Positions 1 to 8,846 are shown, numbered from the stretch's first letter. The stretch: DNA of 64,000 nucleotides from Sporomusa sphaeroides DSM 2875 (GCF_001941975.2 NZ_CP146991.1:2280524-2344523), one strand, 5' to 3'. Numbers and translations: made by a program. The notes: a model not told the origin generated them from the letters alone.

Positions 1-367
1 AATACCGGCTTTTAACTATCCAGCCTTCTACCGCCTGACGGAAAAAGTATCTGGCAAAGATAAACATAACTAAAGCGCCAATTACTTCTCCTGCCCAGGA
101 AATGATTACTCCCCAAAATAGGCCATAAACAATACCGGCTGCACCGGATAGAATCATAAATGGGAAAACAATGGTAAAAGTCATGACCACAAATAAAATA
201 ATTGTGACAAGTATAGAAGCCGGACCAAAAGATCTTAAGTATTCGGCTAAAGCGGCAATATCGCCTTTCTCGATAATCGCATAAGCATTATGAAAGAACT
301 CCGGCTGCCACATATAGGATAAACCAATAATAATAATAATAGCCAGCCAGCCCAGTAATTTATTCAT
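1..367 (-). CDS. TVP38/TMEM64 (VTT/DedA-like) membrane protein, 3' part cut by window edge
   Basis: I translated this by hand: the reading frame opens at an ATG at 367 and runs off the left edge with no stop. The first ~120 residues start MNKLLGWLAIIIIIGLSY and show an N-terminal membrane segment, then a soluble linker, then a second hydrophobic stretch (FGPASILVTIILFVVMTF) leading into the FPxMxLSGAAG-type segment and GxxxGxxxxFxxARYFFR. That pattern is typical of the VTT domain of TVP38/TMEM64 and DedA proteins, which act as lipid scramblase-like or transport membrane proteins. Another member of the family lies at 40138-40842. Physiological role is not visible from sequence. Confidence 0.8.
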   Translation of the reverse strand, partial: MNKLLGWLAIIIIIGLSYMWQPEFFHNAYAIIEKGDIAALAEYLRSFGPASILVTIILFVVMTFTIVFPFMILSGAAGIVYGLFWGVIISWAGEVIGALVMFIFARYFFRQAVEGWIVKSRY

Positions 368-387
368 GTGATACCTTCCTATTCCCT

Positions 388-416
388 CAAAAACAGCGCT
401 GTATCACAGCGCTGTT
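388..416 (-). terminator. Intrinsic terminator after the small Cys-rich gene
   Basis: Ten-bp perfect stem (392-401 with 407-416, loop of 5) followed on the minus strand by a run of five T. It lies directly after the stop of the gene at 422-625 and separates it from the membrane protein gene. Confidence 0.8.
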
Positions 417-421
417 CAAGA

Positions 422-625
422 TTATTTCCATTGAAGGATTTCCTGCTTAAAAATGCCGCAGGCACCATCTAACCAGTGAACGCAGTCAGTGCAACGCCTG
501 ACATAGTCGTCTTCCGCTACATTCAGGAGAGAATAACCATAACCCATAGCGGCAATAATATGTTCAAATTTCTGACATTCCCCAGCAATACCCTGTAGTT
601 GTTTTTCCGTATATTTTTTGTCCAT
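422..625 (-). CDS. Small cysteine-containing protein of unknown function (67 aa)
   Basis: The 67-aa product begins MDKKYTEKQLQGIAGECQKF and carries four cysteines: C17 and a C-terminal cluster CTDCVHW followed by CGIF. A CxxC-x7-C arrangement could bind zinc or an Fe-S cluster, but this is inference. A clear AAGGAG ribosome binding site lies 8-9 nt upstream of the ATG, and an intrinsic terminator follows the stop, so it looks like a real monocistronic gene. I do not recognise the family. Confidence 0.65.
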   Translation of the reverse strand: MDKKYTEKQLQGIAGECQKFEHIIAAMGYGYSLLNVAEDDYVRRCTDCVHWLDGACGIFKQEILQWK

Positions 626-806
626 GCTGCCACTCCTTGCAGTTATTTGCTAATAGTGTGCGCGCAGCAGCAAAAAAAAACAAAAAATATTTTAGAAAAA
701 TTGAACCAAGTATGTATAAAACTGGTCTGGAATGTCAATATTAGTAATGTAAATTTTCTCCTCTCCCATAATTGGCGGCCTTCGGGCCGCCGCTTTTTTT
801 GCTTTC
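626..806. other. Intergenic region between recG and the small Cys-rich gene
   Basis: No gene is supported on either strand. The region holds a possible plus-strand promoter (TTAGAA at 692-697, 17 nt, TATAAA at 715-720) and a plus-oriented intrinsic terminator at 774-799. Together they would delimit a ~75-nt untranslated RNA, described under the findings. Confidence 0.4.
774..799 (+). terminator. Rightward UUCG-tetraloop terminator with no rightward gene before it
   Basis: Seven-bp GC stem (774-780 with 785-791) closed by a C(TTCG)G tetraloop, followed by GC and seven T on the plus strand. On the minus strand, where recG is transcribed, the hairpin is preceded by A and has no U-tract after it, so by itself it is not a good recG terminator. 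Confidence 0.65.
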
Positions 807-2870
807 CTAGCGGCAAAATATCATACTGAATTTTTCGCCATACCAGTTTTGCAAGGATTGCCATACTTTGTCCAAATATTTGGGTGAACAAACTGTCTGC
901 TGGGCCGCCCGGCGAGCCTCAAGCAAAATATCGGTATCTCTGACAATATCGGCAATTTTAAAATCAGGCATACCGTGCTGATGGGTGCCGAAAAACTGAC
1001 CAGGCCCTCTTAGCAGCAAATCTTTTTCAGCAAGGATAAAGCCATCATTTACCTCAGTCATGATTTTTAGTCGTTCCATCGTCTCTTCACTGGTGCTGTC
1101 AGATAACAGAATGCAATAGGATTTATGCCGTCCCCGGCCTACACGGCCGCGCAGCTGGTGCAATTGTGCCAAACCAAAGCGTTCGGCACCCTCTATAACC
1201 ATGACCGTGGCATTAGGCACATTAACGCCAACCTCAATTACAGTGGTTGCAATTAATGCTTTAATTTCACCCTTGGCAAAAGCCTCCATAACTGCATCCT
1301 TTTCCTGTGATTTCATTTTCCCGTGCAGTAGGCCGCAAGGAATGTTGCTTAAGCAAGTGGTGGATAGTTCATTATATAATTTTACCGCCGATTGGGTTTC
1401 AATCTTTTCTGATTCTTCAACCAGCGGGCAAACTACGTAAATTTGCCTGCCGGCTCTAATTTGGTCGACGGCAAACGCATAGATCTTATTACGGCGGTCA
1501 TTACTGCGTGAAAAAGTAGCAATAGGAATACGTCCTGGCGGAAGTTCGCGTATGACGGAAACATCCAGATCGCCATAGACAGTAAGCGCCATTGTCCGGG
1601 GAATTGGCGTTGCAGTCATTATGAGTACATCGGGCTGTTTTCCCTTAGCTTCTAACCGGGCCCGCTGGCGTACGCCAAAGCGGTGCTGTTCATCGGTCAC
1701 CACCAGGCCAAGATGCTTGAACTCCACATCGTCCTGAATCAGCGCATGGGTGCCGACAACGATGTCAATGATGCCCTCTTGTATTTGCTGCAGCAGTTCG
1801 TCTCTTACTCTGCGGGTAAGCTTGCCTGTCAGCACCGCCAGGCGGATACCCTGTGGTGCCAGCAGCTTGGCCAGTGTATGATAATGCTGCTCTGCCAGTA
1901 TTTCGGTAGGTGCCATCATGGCCCCCTGATAGCCATTTTCCACGGTTTTGGCAAGAGCTATGGCAGCAATAACTGTTTTACCTGAGCCAACATCGCCTTG
2001 AACCATGCGCTGCATGGGAGTGGTATCTTCCATATCGGCCTTGATTTCGCGCAAGGTTTGCGCTTGATCGCCTGTCAGCGTAAAGGGAAGATTTTTATAT
2101 ATTTTGGCAACCAATTCACCGTCAGGTGAATGCTTAACGCCGGTAAAGTTTTGTTTTGTTTTTTGTTTTAAATAGGCCAGACCGCATTGCAATAAATATA
2201 ACTCTTCAAATACCAGTCGCCGGCGGGCGGCGGCTAAATCTTCCATAGTGGACGGAAAATGAATGCAGCTCAGCGCCTGCCGCCTATTCATTAAATTGTG
2301 GCCTGCAATAATACCGTCAGGCAGGGTCTCGGCTTGCTCGGTAGCTGCAGAATCTGCAAAGCGGTGTAATGCCTGCTGGATTAATGTCCGCAACTGCCAT
2401 TGCGGGATATCTTCGGTGGCCGGATATACCGGTACAATCTGTCCGCCGCCCTGGTTGCTTTCGGTAACAACCTCGACATCCGGTTTGTTGATTTCAATGA
2501 CGCCCTGACGTCGCTGAATTTTGCCAAATATGATAAGTTCCATGCCGGGCTGATACTTATTTTTGATATAGGATTGGTTGAACCAGGTTAGCTGGGCTAC
2601 CCCTGAGCTGTCTCTCACGGCAATCTTGATTATTTTGAATCCCCGGTGAGATTTTAGTTCACCAGTATTTATCACTATCGCCCGAAAAGCCTCATGCAGC
2701 CCGTCAGTCAATTCGGCAATAAGTTTGAGTTTGCTTCGGTCTTCGTAGCGGCGCGGATAGTGCTCAAGCAGCTGGCCAACCGTAAAAATGCCAAGTTTAG
2801 CAAGCTTCGTGGCATTGGCCGGCCCGACTCCTTTGAGGAATTGTATGTTTGCCGACAATAATTTCTGCAA
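807..2870 (-). CDS. recG: ATP-dependent DNA helicase RecG
   Basis: RecG is a superfamily 2 helicase that reverses stalled replication forks and branch-migrates Holliday junctions. The 687-aa length is standard. The N-terminal wedge/OB domain (about residues 1-250) is followed by a helicase core with Walker A GDVGSGKT near residue 295, DEQH-type motif II (VTDEQHRFG), motif III TATPIPRT, and motif VI LRGRVGRG. The start at 2870 gives the usual short N-terminus (MQKLLSANIQFLKGVGP). The DUF1858 gene lies 12 nt upstream and is probably cotranscribed. Confidence 0.97.
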   Translation of the reverse strand: MQKLLSANIQFLKGVGPANATKLAKLGIFTVGQLLEHYPRRYEDRSKLKLIAELTDGLHEAFRAIVINTGELKSHRGFKIIKIAVRDSSGVAQLTWFNQSYIKNKYQPGMELIIFGKIQRRQGVIEINKPDVEVVTESNQGGGQIVPVYPATEDIPQWQLRTLIQQALHRFADSAATEQAETLPDGIIAGHNLMNRRQALSCIHFPSTMEDLAAARRRLVFEELYLLQCGLAYLKQKTKQNFTGVKHSPDGELVAKIYKNLPFTLTGDQAQTLREIKADMEDTTPMQRMVQGDVGSGKTVIAAIALAKTVENGYQGAMMAPTEILAEQHYHTLAKLLAPQGIRLAVLTGKLTRRVRDELLQQIQEGIIDIVVGTHALIQDDVEFKHLGLVVTDEQHRFGVRQRARLEAKGKQPDVLIMTATPIPRTMALTVYGDLDVSVIRELPPGRIPIATFSRSNDRRNKIYAFAVDQIRAGRQIYVVCPLVEESEKIETQSAVKLYNELSTTCLSNIPCGLLHGKMKSQEKDAVMEAFAKGEIKALIATTVIEVGVNVPNATVMVIEGAERFGLAQLHQLRGRVGRGRHKSYCILLSDSTSEETMERLKIMTEVNDGFILAEKDLLLRGPGQFFGTHQHGMPDFKIADIVRDTDILLEARRAAQQTVCSPKYLDKVWQSLQNWYGEKFSMIFCR

Positions 2871-2881
2871 TAAAAATCACC

Positions 2882-3088
2882 TTACGATTTGTTTATTTCT
2901 TGAAAAAGAGAGTTTAATTCTGCTAACAAAGCCTCTACATCAATATCATGCATTTTGGCACAGTTCTCAATGGTTTCAGTCAGCGATCCCATGCAACCGA
3001 TACAACCCATACCATATTTGGCAAAAACCTCGCGAGCCTCTTGGTGTGAGCGGAGTGCCTCAATTATTGGAGTGCTTTTATTAATCAT
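2882..3088 (-). CDS. DUF1858 domain protein (68 aa)
   Basis: The product MINKSTPIIEALRSHQEARE continues into FAKYGMGCIGCMGSLTETIENCA, the CxxC-containing signature of DUF1858 proteins, which resemble the N-terminal part of the ScdA/RIC iron-sulfur repair proteins. Function is unproven; a redox or metal role is inferred from the Cys motif. A TTG six bases upstream (3094) also opens the frame, but the AGGGGG ribosome binding site is spaced seven nt from the ATG at 3088, so that start is preferred. It precedes recG by 11 nt. Confidence 0.85.
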   Translation of the reverse strand: MINKSTPIIEALRSHQEAREVFAKYGMGCIGCMGSLTETIENCAKMHDIDVEALLAELNSLFQEINKS

Positions 3089-3205
3089 AGTCAAGCCCCC
3101 TGTATTTACTTATTTTTTATTTTCAATATAATACGCGCAATTCCTGCTAACGGGCACTAAATGACAGGTATTTATGAAAAAAGTTAGTAAAAGCGTGATT
3201 TGGCC

Positions 3206-3235
3206 TTGCATATCATAAGCAAATTGTGCTAAAAT
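3206..3235 (+). promoter_or_regulatory. Probable sigma-A promoter of rpmB
   Basis: TTGCAT (3206-3211), an 18-nt spacer and TAAAAT (3230-3235) lie 48 nt before the rpmB start. An AGGAGG ribosome binding site precedes the ATG. Confidence 0.65.
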
Positions 3236-3282
3236 AGTCACGTTGAGTATATGAGGATGTTTCTTACAGGAGGTGGAAATAG

Positions 3283-3474
3283 ATGGCAAATCTTTGTGAA
3301 ATTTGCGGTAAAGGTGAGCGTTCCGGCTTCAATGTCAGCCATTCCAACCTTAAAACCAAGCGCACCTGGAAACCTAACATACAAAGAGTAAGAGCTTTAG
3401 TTAAAGGTGAAGTAAAACGTGTGAATGTATGCACCCGTTGTCTGCGTTCCGGTAAAATTCAACGCGCGGTCTAA
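3283..3474 (+). CDS. rpmB: Large ribosomal subunit protein bL28
   Basis: This 63-aa product is the zinc-binding form of bL28: CEIC near residue 5 and CTRC near residue 50 form the two halves of a Cys4 site. It belongs to the 50S subunit. The segment [16 protein letters not shown] is diagnostic of the family. It is one of only three plus-strand genes in the window, is monocistronic, and has its own promoter and terminator. In Bacillus rpmB sits in the same neighbourhood, near the rsgA-rpe end of this locus. Confidence 0.97.
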   Translation: MANLCEICGKGERSGFNVSHSNLKTKRTWKPNIQRVRALVKGEVKRVNVCTRCLRSGKIQRAV

Positions 3475-3494
3475 TCGCTATCTTAATGGCAAAG

Positions 3495-3530
3495 AAAGGA
3501 CTTGATTATCAAGTCCCTTTTATTTTTCCC
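3495..3530 (+). terminator. rpmB intrinsic terminator
   Basis: Eight-bp stem GGACTTGA/TCAAGTCC (3498-3505 with 3509-3516), extended by flanking A/T pairs and followed by CTTTTATTTTT on the plus strand, 21 nt after the rpmB stop. Confidence 0.85.
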
Positions 3531-3560
3531 TCCTTATATATAAATATATAGGAAGAAGAT

Positions 3561-3598
3561 ACGGCTTATGCCGAGCCTCCGGCAAAAACCGCAACCGG
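3561..3598 (+). repeat. Short intergenic repeat, ACGGCTT/GAGC family, copy 1
   Basis: A ~38-nt segment starting ACGGCTTATGCCGAGCCT and ending AACCGG. It aligns with segments at 58681-58717 (plus) and 30680-30716 (minus), sharing ACGGCTT, a G four to five bases later, GAGC and a downstream GCAA/ACAA/ACGA. This copy has a degenerate right arm. It sits between two terminator hairpins. Confidence 0.45.
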
Positions 3599-3600
3599 AT

Positions 3601-3643
3601 AATAAGGTGTCTCAATCCAAAGATTGAGACACCTTATTTTTTT
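3601..3643. terminator. Long hairpin between converging rpmB and hslO, probably bidirectional terminator
   Basis: A perfect 17-bp stem (3601-3617 with 3622-3638) and a 4-nt loop. The plus strand has seven T after it; the minus strand has a weaker TTATTATCC tail. It separates the convergent genes rpmB and hslO. Confidence 0.8.
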
Positions 3644-3646
3644 ACC

Positions 3647-4516
3647 CTATTTAGTTTCAATACCTCTTAAAATTTCTGTTAATTCCTGGTCATCAAACCG
3701 ATACTTCTCGCTGCAAAAGTGGCAGCAGACTTCGGCTTCTCCATCGGCAATCATCTGTTTGAGTTCTTCGGCACCGAGACTGACAAGCATGTTTTCTACC
3801 CTTTCCCTTGAACATTGACAGTGAAAGCTTAGGTCCGTCCCAGGGTATATCGTTGTCGGCAAGCCGGCAAATACTGTTTCCAGGATGCTTTTGGCATCTT
3901 GCCCATTATATACCATTTGTGAAACCGGTGGTATATGGCGTAAATTATTTTCAACCTTAATAAGGACTTTTTCTTCGGCTCCGGGTAAAGCCTGGATAAA
4001 AAAGCCTCCCGCCGCAGCTACTGTAGTATCGGGTGCTATCAGTACGCCAAGAGCTACGCTTGAGGGTGTTTGTTCAGAAACAGTAAGATATTGAGTAATA
4101 TCTTCGGCAATTTCGCCTGATACCAGTTCGGCGCTGCCGGTAAACGGCTGCTTTAACCCGACAAAGCGGGTGACATATATATGCCCCTTTCCTACGGCCT
4201 GGCCGACAGCCAATTTACCGTTGTTTAGCGGTAAATCAACAGATGGGTTTCTGACATAGCCGCGTACTGAGCCATCAGGGTAAGCATCGGCCACAATCTC
4301 TTTCAACGGGCCGTCGCCGGAGATTCTGACAGTCAGGCTTTCGGCAGTTTTTAGGTTGGCAGCCATTAATACCGCGCCGGTCATAGTACGGCCCAAGGCT
4401 GCGGCGGCTACCGGAAGACAATCGTGACGCCGGCGCGCCTCCTCCGTCAGGTTGGTAGTAATCGCGGCAAAACCGCGGATTCCAGGTGCTGTTGCCCGGA
4501 TAAGCTGGTCATGCAT
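3647..4516 (-). CDS. hslO: Redox-regulated holdase chaperone Hsp33
   Basis: Hsp33 is a cytoplasmic chaperone switched on by oxidation of a C-terminal zinc-binding Cys4 site. That switch is visible: CQC in FHCQCSRERVEN near residue 236, followed ~30 residues later by CHFC. The N-terminal domain starts MHDQLIRATAPGIRGFAA, the usual Hsp33 opening, and the 289-aa length is normal. It is followed upstream by the phosphodiesterase gene with 17 nt between them, so the two are probably cotranscribed. Confidence 0.95.
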   Translation of the reverse strand: MHDQLIRATAPGIRGFAAITTNLTEEARRRHDCLPVAAAALGRTMTGAVLMAANLKTAESLTVRISGDGPLKEIVADAYPDGSVRGYVRNPSVDLPLNNGKLAVGQAVGKGHIYVTRFVGLKQPFTGSAELVSGEIAEDITQYLTVSEQTPSSVALGVLIAPDTTVAAAGGFFIQALPGAEEKVLIKVENNLRHIPPVSQMVYNGQDAKSILETVFAGLPTTIYPGTDLSFHCQCSRERVENMLVSLGAEELKQMIADGEAEVCCHFCSEKYRFDDQELTEILRGIETK

Positions 4517-4533
4517 AGAACAGTAACCTCCGA

Positions 4534-5091
4534 TTAGGCCAATGCTGTCGACAGAAGGGCTTGGCCTGTTGCTATATCTAGTATTTCAACTCTGTTGTCA
4601 TTTATCCAGGCAATAGTGCCGCGCCCGTCCGGGCGCTTGCTCATACCCGGAGAGCCTGGATTCAGGTAAATAATGTCTTCGATTTTTTCCAGGGCAGCAA
4701 TATGGGTGTGACCGGTGATAAATATATTGGCCTTTAAACGTTTTGCCATAACCTGCTTGGCTTCTGTGGTTAAATTATGACCATGGGTTGCAACTATTCT
4801 TAGGTCATTTATCATTAGGTAGGTGTAAGGGGACTGAATAGGCAGGTTGAGCACCATACCGTCAACTTCTGTATCACAATTGCCGCAGACTGTCAGAATG
4901 GGTACCGGACAATTATTCAGTACTTCAGCCAATTGCTTGGGGTTATATTCGGCAGGAATACTGTTACGCGGCCCGTGATAGAGCACATCACCGGCATGAA
5001 TGATCACATCGGCATCTGTAAAGTATTGGTTAAATACTTTCTGCCAGGTTTCCAGGCAGCCGTGAGTATCGCTGATTATGCCTATTTTCAT
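4534..5091 (-). CDS. yfcE: YfcE/MJ0936-family metallophosphodiesterase
   Basis: The 185-aa calcineurin-like phosphoesterase has the metal ligands in order: ISDTHG (residues 6-11), HAGDV, GNCD, and the late GHTH and NPGS motifs. Family members hydrolyse phosphodiesters with Mn or a related metal; the natural substrate is unknown. It lies 13 nt downstream of ribH in the same direction, so it may be expressed from the riboflavin operon without having a known part in that pathway. Confidence 0.9.
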   Translation of the reverse strand: MKIGIISDTHGCLETWQKVFNQYFTDADVIIHAGDVLYHGPRNSIPAEYNPKQLAEVLNNCPVPILTVCGNCDTEVDGMVLNLPIQSPYTYLMINDLRIVATHGHNLTTEAKQVMAKRLKANIFITGHTHIAALEKIEDIIYLNPGSPGMSKRPDGRGTIAWINDNRVEILDIATGQALLSTALA

Positions 5092-5104
5092 AATACCCTC
5101 CGTG

Positions 5105-5575
5105 TTACAGTCCTTTAATCAGGTTGGCCATTTCAATAGCGGAAACCGCAGCATCAAAGCCTTTATTGCCGGCCTTGGTGCCTGCACGTTCGATAGCCTG
5201 TTCAATGGTATCTGTGGTAAGCACGCCAAAAATTGTGGGAATACCGCTGGCCAGACCGACATGGGCTACGCCTTTTGACACCTCGGCACAAACAACGTCA
5301 TAATGGCTGGTGCTGCCTCGTATTACCGTCCCCAGACAAATGACAGCATCATATTTTTTACTCATAGCCATCTTCTGGGCGATAAGTGGAATTTCAAAAG
5401 CACCCGGCACCCAGGCAACTTCAATATTTTCCATGGTTGCGCCATGACGTTTCAGTGCATCTAAAGCGCCTTCCAGCAGTTTGCTATTAATAAATTCATT
5501 AAATCTTGCGGTAATAATCCCAAATTTCAGTCCTTCTGCAACTAATTTACCTTCCAATGTTTTGATTGTTTTCAT
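5105..5575 (-). CDS. ribH: 6,7-dimethyl-8-ribityllumazine synthase
   Basis: RibH condenses 5-amino-6-ribitylaminouracil with 3,4-dihydroxybutanone 4-phosphate to give lumazine, the penultimate step of riboflavin synthesis, and forms icosahedral assemblies. The 156-aa length is typical. Diagnostic segments are [30 protein letters not shown] with the catalytic His, and FGVLTTDT. Its ATG overlaps the ribBA stop in an ATGA, implying translational coupling. It is the last biosynthetic gene of the operon. Confidence 0.97.
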   Translation of the reverse strand: MKTIKTLEGKLVAEGLKFGIITARFNEFINSKLLEGALDALKRHGATMENIEVAWVPGAFEIPLIAQKMAMSKKYDAVICLGTVIRGSTSHYDVVCAEVSKGVAHVGLASGIPTIFGVLTTDTIEQAIERAGTKAGNKGFDAAVSAIEMANLIKGL

Positions 5576-6789
5576 TGATTTTGCGCCCCCTCATATTGTT
5601 TTAATAAATGTCCAAGTTTGGATTTTTTGGCAGACAAGTACCTGTTGTTAAATTTGTTGGCAGGCATTTCCAGTGGCACACGTTCGGTGATAGTTAAACC
5701 ATAGCCTTCAAGTCCCACACGTTTGCGGGGATTATTGGTAAGCAGTCTAATGCTGGTTAAACCTAAATCCGCTAAAATTTGTGCGCCAATGCCGTAGTCT
5801 CGAAGATCAGGAGGAAACCCTAGCAATTCGTTGGCTTCGACAGTATCTTTACCTTTGTCCTGCAGTGCATAGGCTCTGATTTTATTTGCCAGACCAATAC
5901 CCCTGCCTTCCTGGCGCATGTAAAGTAATACACCGCACCCTTCTTTTTCAATGCGTTTGAGGGCATGGGCCAGCTGTTCACCGCAATCGCAGCGCAGTGA
6001 GCCCAAAACGTCACCTGTCAGGCATTCTGAATGAACCCGGACTAAAACGTTCGGTTGATTGGCTACATCACCTTTTACCAAAGCAACGTGGCATTGGTTG
6101 TCAAGCTGGCTTTCGTAGGCAATAAGTTTAAATTCACCATATTGGGTTGGCAGTTTGGTTTCGGCTGCTTTGATGATAAAGCGTTCATGCTTTTTGCGAT
6201 ATTTAATCAGGTCGGCGATGGTAATAAGCTTGAGACCGTGTTTTTTAACAAAATCCATCAGTTCAGGCGTCCGGGACATGGTGCCGTCTTCATTCATAAT
6301 TTCGCAGATAACGCCGGCGGGATACATTCCGGCAAGTTTGGCTAAGTCAACCGCTGCTTCCGTATGGCCGGCCCGTCTTAGTACGCCGCCATCGCAGTAA
6401 CGCAGCGGAAAAATATGTCCGGGACGTCTAAGGTCGCTTGCCACTGTTTGCCGGTCAAGCACAGCTTGAACAGTCATGGCCCGTTCATGTGCAGATATAC
6501 CGGTAGTTGTTGTTTTGGCATCAATGGATACGGTAAAAGCAGTGCAATGATTATCGGTATTTTCGACTACCATTGGGCCGATATCCAGTTCATCCAGCCT
6601 GCTGCCGATAATTGGCATGCAGATTAGGCCGCGCCCGTAGGTAGCCATAAAGTTGATGGCCTCCGGTGTTGCTTTCTCAGCCGCCATTAGGAGATCTCCT
6701 TCGTTCTCCCGGTCTTCGTCGTCAACCACCACAACAATTTTTCCAGCCTTATAATCTTCAATAGCTTCTTCAATGGTGTTGAATTTCAT
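5572..6789 (-). CDS. ribBA: Bifunctional 3,4-DHBP synthase / GTP cyclohydrolase II
   Basis: This fused enzyme supplies both precursors of riboflavin. Residues ~1-200 are the RibB domain ([24 protein letters not shown] and RRAGHTEA motifs) that makes dihydroxybutanone phosphate from ribulose 5-phosphate. Residues ~205-400 are GTP cyclohydrolase II with the zinc ligands in [16 protein letters not shown] and the catalytic QEGRGIGL. The 405-aa length is usual. It lies between ribE (44-nt gap) and ribH (4-bp overlap). Confidence 0.97.
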   Translation of the reverse strand: MKFNTIEEAIEDYKAGKIVVVVDDEDRENEGDLLMAAEKATPEAINFMATYGRGLICMPIIGSRLDELDIGPMVVENTDNHCTAFTVSIDAKTTTTGISAHERAMTVQAVLDRQTVASDLRRPGHIFPLRYCDGGVLRRAGHTEAAVDLAKLAGMYPAGVICEIMNEDGTMSRTPELMDFVKKHGLKLITIADLIKYRKKHERFIIKAAETKLPTQYGEFKLIAYESQLDNQCHVALVKGDVANQPNVLVRVHSECLTGDVLGSLRCDCGEQLAHALKRIEKEGCGVLLYMRQEGRGIGLANKIRAYALQDKGKDTVEANELLGFPPDLRDYGIGAQILADLGLTSIRLLTNNPRKRVGLEGYGLTITERVPLEMPANKFNNRYLSAKKSKLGHLLKQYEGAQNQ

Positions 6790-6833
6790 AATAAAGGCCT
6801 CCGTTTCCTCAGTTTATGTATAATAAAACATTA

Positions 6834-7487
6834 TTATAGTGTAAAACCATGCTGCTCTAAAAATCTCAGGGTAATCTTTTCAGCCGGTTGGGCAGCCTGG
6901 CTGAAGCCCAAAAGCTTTTCAACATATTTACCGATAATATCTGCTTCCAGATTAACAGGCTGGCCTGTCGCTTTAAGGCCTACTGTGGTCATGGTGGCAG
7001 TGTGCGGGATAAGCGATACGGTGAACCAGTCAGGGCCAAAGTCCACAACTGTCAGGCTGGTACCATCGATAGCAATCGAGCCTTTTTGAATAATGTAACG
7101 CATTACTTCCGGGCCGGCGCCAATGCGAACGATTACGGCATTATCATTTTGTTCTTTGGCTAAAATAGTTCCTACCCCGTCGATATGACCGCTGACAATA
7201 TGGCCACCCAGCCTGTCTCCCACACGGAGCGTACGTTCCAGGTTGACAGTGTCACCCGGCTTGAGTCCTGCCAGAGCAGTGCGGTCGACGGTTTCTGGCA
7301 TGACATCGGCGGTAAACCAATCACGGCTGAAATCGACAACTGTCAGGCAGGTGCCGTTCACCGCAATACTGTCACCCAGCTTAACATCTTCCAGGACTTT
7401 GTGCCCGGAAACCGTCAGGCGGACTGATTTAGCACCTCTGGCAATATTTTTAACTTTCCCCAATTCTTCCACAAGTCCGGTAAACAT
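6834..7487 (-). CDS. ribE: Riboflavin synthase, alpha subunit type
   Basis: Riboflavin synthase dismutates two lumazines to riboflavin. The 217-aa chain contains the two tandem lumazine-binding repeats: MFTGLVEELG with SIAVNGTCLTV in the first, and GHIVSGHIDG with SIAIDGTSLTV in the second. The start at 7487 gives the conserved MFTGxVEE opening, so the 38-bp overlap with the end of ribD is real rather than a mis-called start. Part of the FMN-riboswitch operon. Confidence 0.97.
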   Translation of the reverse strand: MFTGLVEELGKVKNIARGAKSVRLTVSGHKVLEDVKLGDSIAVNGTCLTVVDFSRDWFTADVMPETVDRTALAGLKPGDTVNLERTLRVGDRLGGHIVSGHIDGVGTILAKEQNDNAVIVRIGAGPEVMRYIIQKGSIAIDGTSLTVVDFGPDWFTVSLIPHTATMTTVGLKATGQPVNLEADIIGKYVEKLLGFSQAAQPAEKITLRFLEQHGFTL

Positions 7488-8586
7488 CTCGTCCCTCCCG
7501 TCCGGTTATATAGCCGCTTAGTAATAAATCGGCACCTATTGACCGGGTCGCAATATCTTCAAGCATAATGCACTGGTCCACAGCGTCTGCGCCCGTACCA
7601 CCCACCGGAGTTGGCGCTGTTTTGCCGCCAATTATTTTAGGAGCGATAAAGCAGTGTACTTTATCAATAAGATTGGCAGCCAAAACCGACGCATTAATGG
7701 TTGCGCCGCCTTCCACCAGGATACTGGTAATACGGCGTTCTGCCAGCAGCTTAAAAAGCTGCTGTAAATTAACGCCCTGCGGTGTTTTTTCCAGCAGGAG
7801 CACCTCTACCCCCCGGCTGCGCAGCGCAGCTACCCGCTCTGCCGGCGCTTGGGCGCTGGCGGCAATAATGGTAGCTGCTTGTCTGTCTGTCACTACTTTA
7901 GCGGTTAGTGGCGTACATGCCATACTGTCCACAATAATCCTTACCGGATTTTTGCCGTTTTCCGGCAAGCGGGTGGTTAACTCCGGGTTATCGGCCAGCA
8001 CAGTGCCAATACCTACCAGTATTCCATCATGGGTGTCCCTGAGTGTATGAACATATTCCCTGGCTGCTGCACCGGTTATCCATTTGGAATGACCAGTGTG
8101 AGCAGCAATTTTGCCATCAAGCGACATGGCGGTTTTGAGAACACCAAAAGGCATTCCCGTAGATACCCATTTGATAAATACTTCATTAAGCCTGGCTGCT
8201 TCGGCGGCAAGTACGCCTTCAATCACTTCAATCCCGGCTGCTCTGAGGCGTTTAAGGCCGTTGCCGGCTACCAGCGGGTTTGGGTCAGTCATAGCGACGA
8301 CTACTTTCTTAACTGCCGCTTGAATTAACGCATCGGCGCAAGGACCGGTGCGTCCATGATGCGAACACGGTTCAAGTGTTACATATACTGTTGCCTCTTT
8401 GGCCAGTTCGCCAGCCTGGGACAAAGCATGAATTTCCGCATGGGGTGTACCGGCCTGACGATGCCAGCCTTGACCGACGATCCGGCCGTCTTTTACAATA
8501 ACGGCGCCTACCAGTGGATTGGGGCTGGTTCTGCCTGCCGCATACTGTGCAATAGTCAATGCTTGACGCATATAATATTGATCCAT
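7450..8586 (-). CDS. ribD: Bifunctional riboflavin deaminase/reductase
   Basis: RibD carries out two successive steps on the pyrimidine intermediate. The deaminase domain (about residues 1-145) has HAEIHAL and PCSHHGRTGPC, the zinc ligands; the reductase domain (about 146-370) has GKIAAHTGHSKWI and LVEGGATINASV. The frame is open much further upstream, but those codons lie in the riboswitch and terminator. The ATG at 8586 has a GGAGGG ribosome binding site five nt away and gives the family opening MDQYYMRQALTIAQ. First gene of the operon. Confidence 0.96.
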   Translation of the reverse strand: MDQYYMRQALTIAQYAAGRTSPNPLVGAVIVKDGRIVGQGWHRQAGTPHAEIHALSQAGELAKEATVYVTLEPCSHHGRTGPCADALIQAAVKKVVVAMTDPNPLVAGNGLKRLRAAGIEVIEGVLAAEAARLNEVFIKWVSTGMPFGVLKTAMSLDGKIAAHTGHSKWITGAAAREYVHTLRDTHDGILVGIGTVLADNPELTTRLPENGKNPVRIIVDSMACTPLTAKVVTDRQAATIIAASAQAPAERVAALRSRGVEVLLLEKTPQGVNLQQLFKLLAERRITSILVEGGATINASVLAANLIDKVHCFIAPKIIGGKTAPTPVGGTGADAVDQCIMLEDIATRSIGADLLLSGYITGREGRDVYRTCGRIGES

Positions 8587-8602
8587 AGAAGCCCTCCAGT
8601 AC

Positions 8603-8643
8603 ATAAAAAAACTGTTGATACGCTTTGGGGCTATCAACAGTTT
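8603..8643 (-). terminator. Terminator of the FMN riboswitch expression platform
   Basis: A 12-bp stem (8609-8620 with 8632-8643) ends in a run of six T on the minus strand, 18 nt before the ribD start. The aptamer lies just upstream, so FMN binding should favour this terminator. Confidence 0.88.
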
Positions 8644-8680
8644 ATATCGGCAAATTGAAAATGCCGATTGGCTTAAATTA

Positions 8681-8812
8681 CGCCTTTTACCATCCAGACT
8701 ATACTGTCGGCTCCGGAATTTCACCGAATCAGCCGTAAAACGGCTCGCGGGCTATACCGCCGGTCAGGAATTAAAAGATTTCTCTTTTTCACCTTGCCCC
8801 AAAGGCTCATTA
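8681..8812 (-). promoter_or_regulatory. FMN riboswitch (RFN element)
   Basis: On the minus strand the conserved RFN blocks appear in order: GGGGCAAGGTGAAA, CCTGACCGGCGGTATAGCCC, GCGAGCC, GTGAAATTCCGGAGCCGACAG and AGTCTGGATGG. P1 is formed by AGCCTTT near 8806 and AAAGGC near 8683. It controls ribD-ribE-ribBA-ribH by transcription termination, judging from the hairpin that follows. A TATAAT (minus strand, just before P1) would place the start site inside P1 and is probably not the functional promoter. Confidence 0.95.
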
Positions 8813-8846
8813 TACAGTTGTGACCATAATGACTCTAGTGCTGCAT

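Noticed and set aside
8587-8724. N-terminal extension of ribD (start at 8724)
   Set aside because: The extra codons lie in the riboswitch and its terminator; the ATG at 8586 has a proper ribosome binding site and family-like N-terminus.
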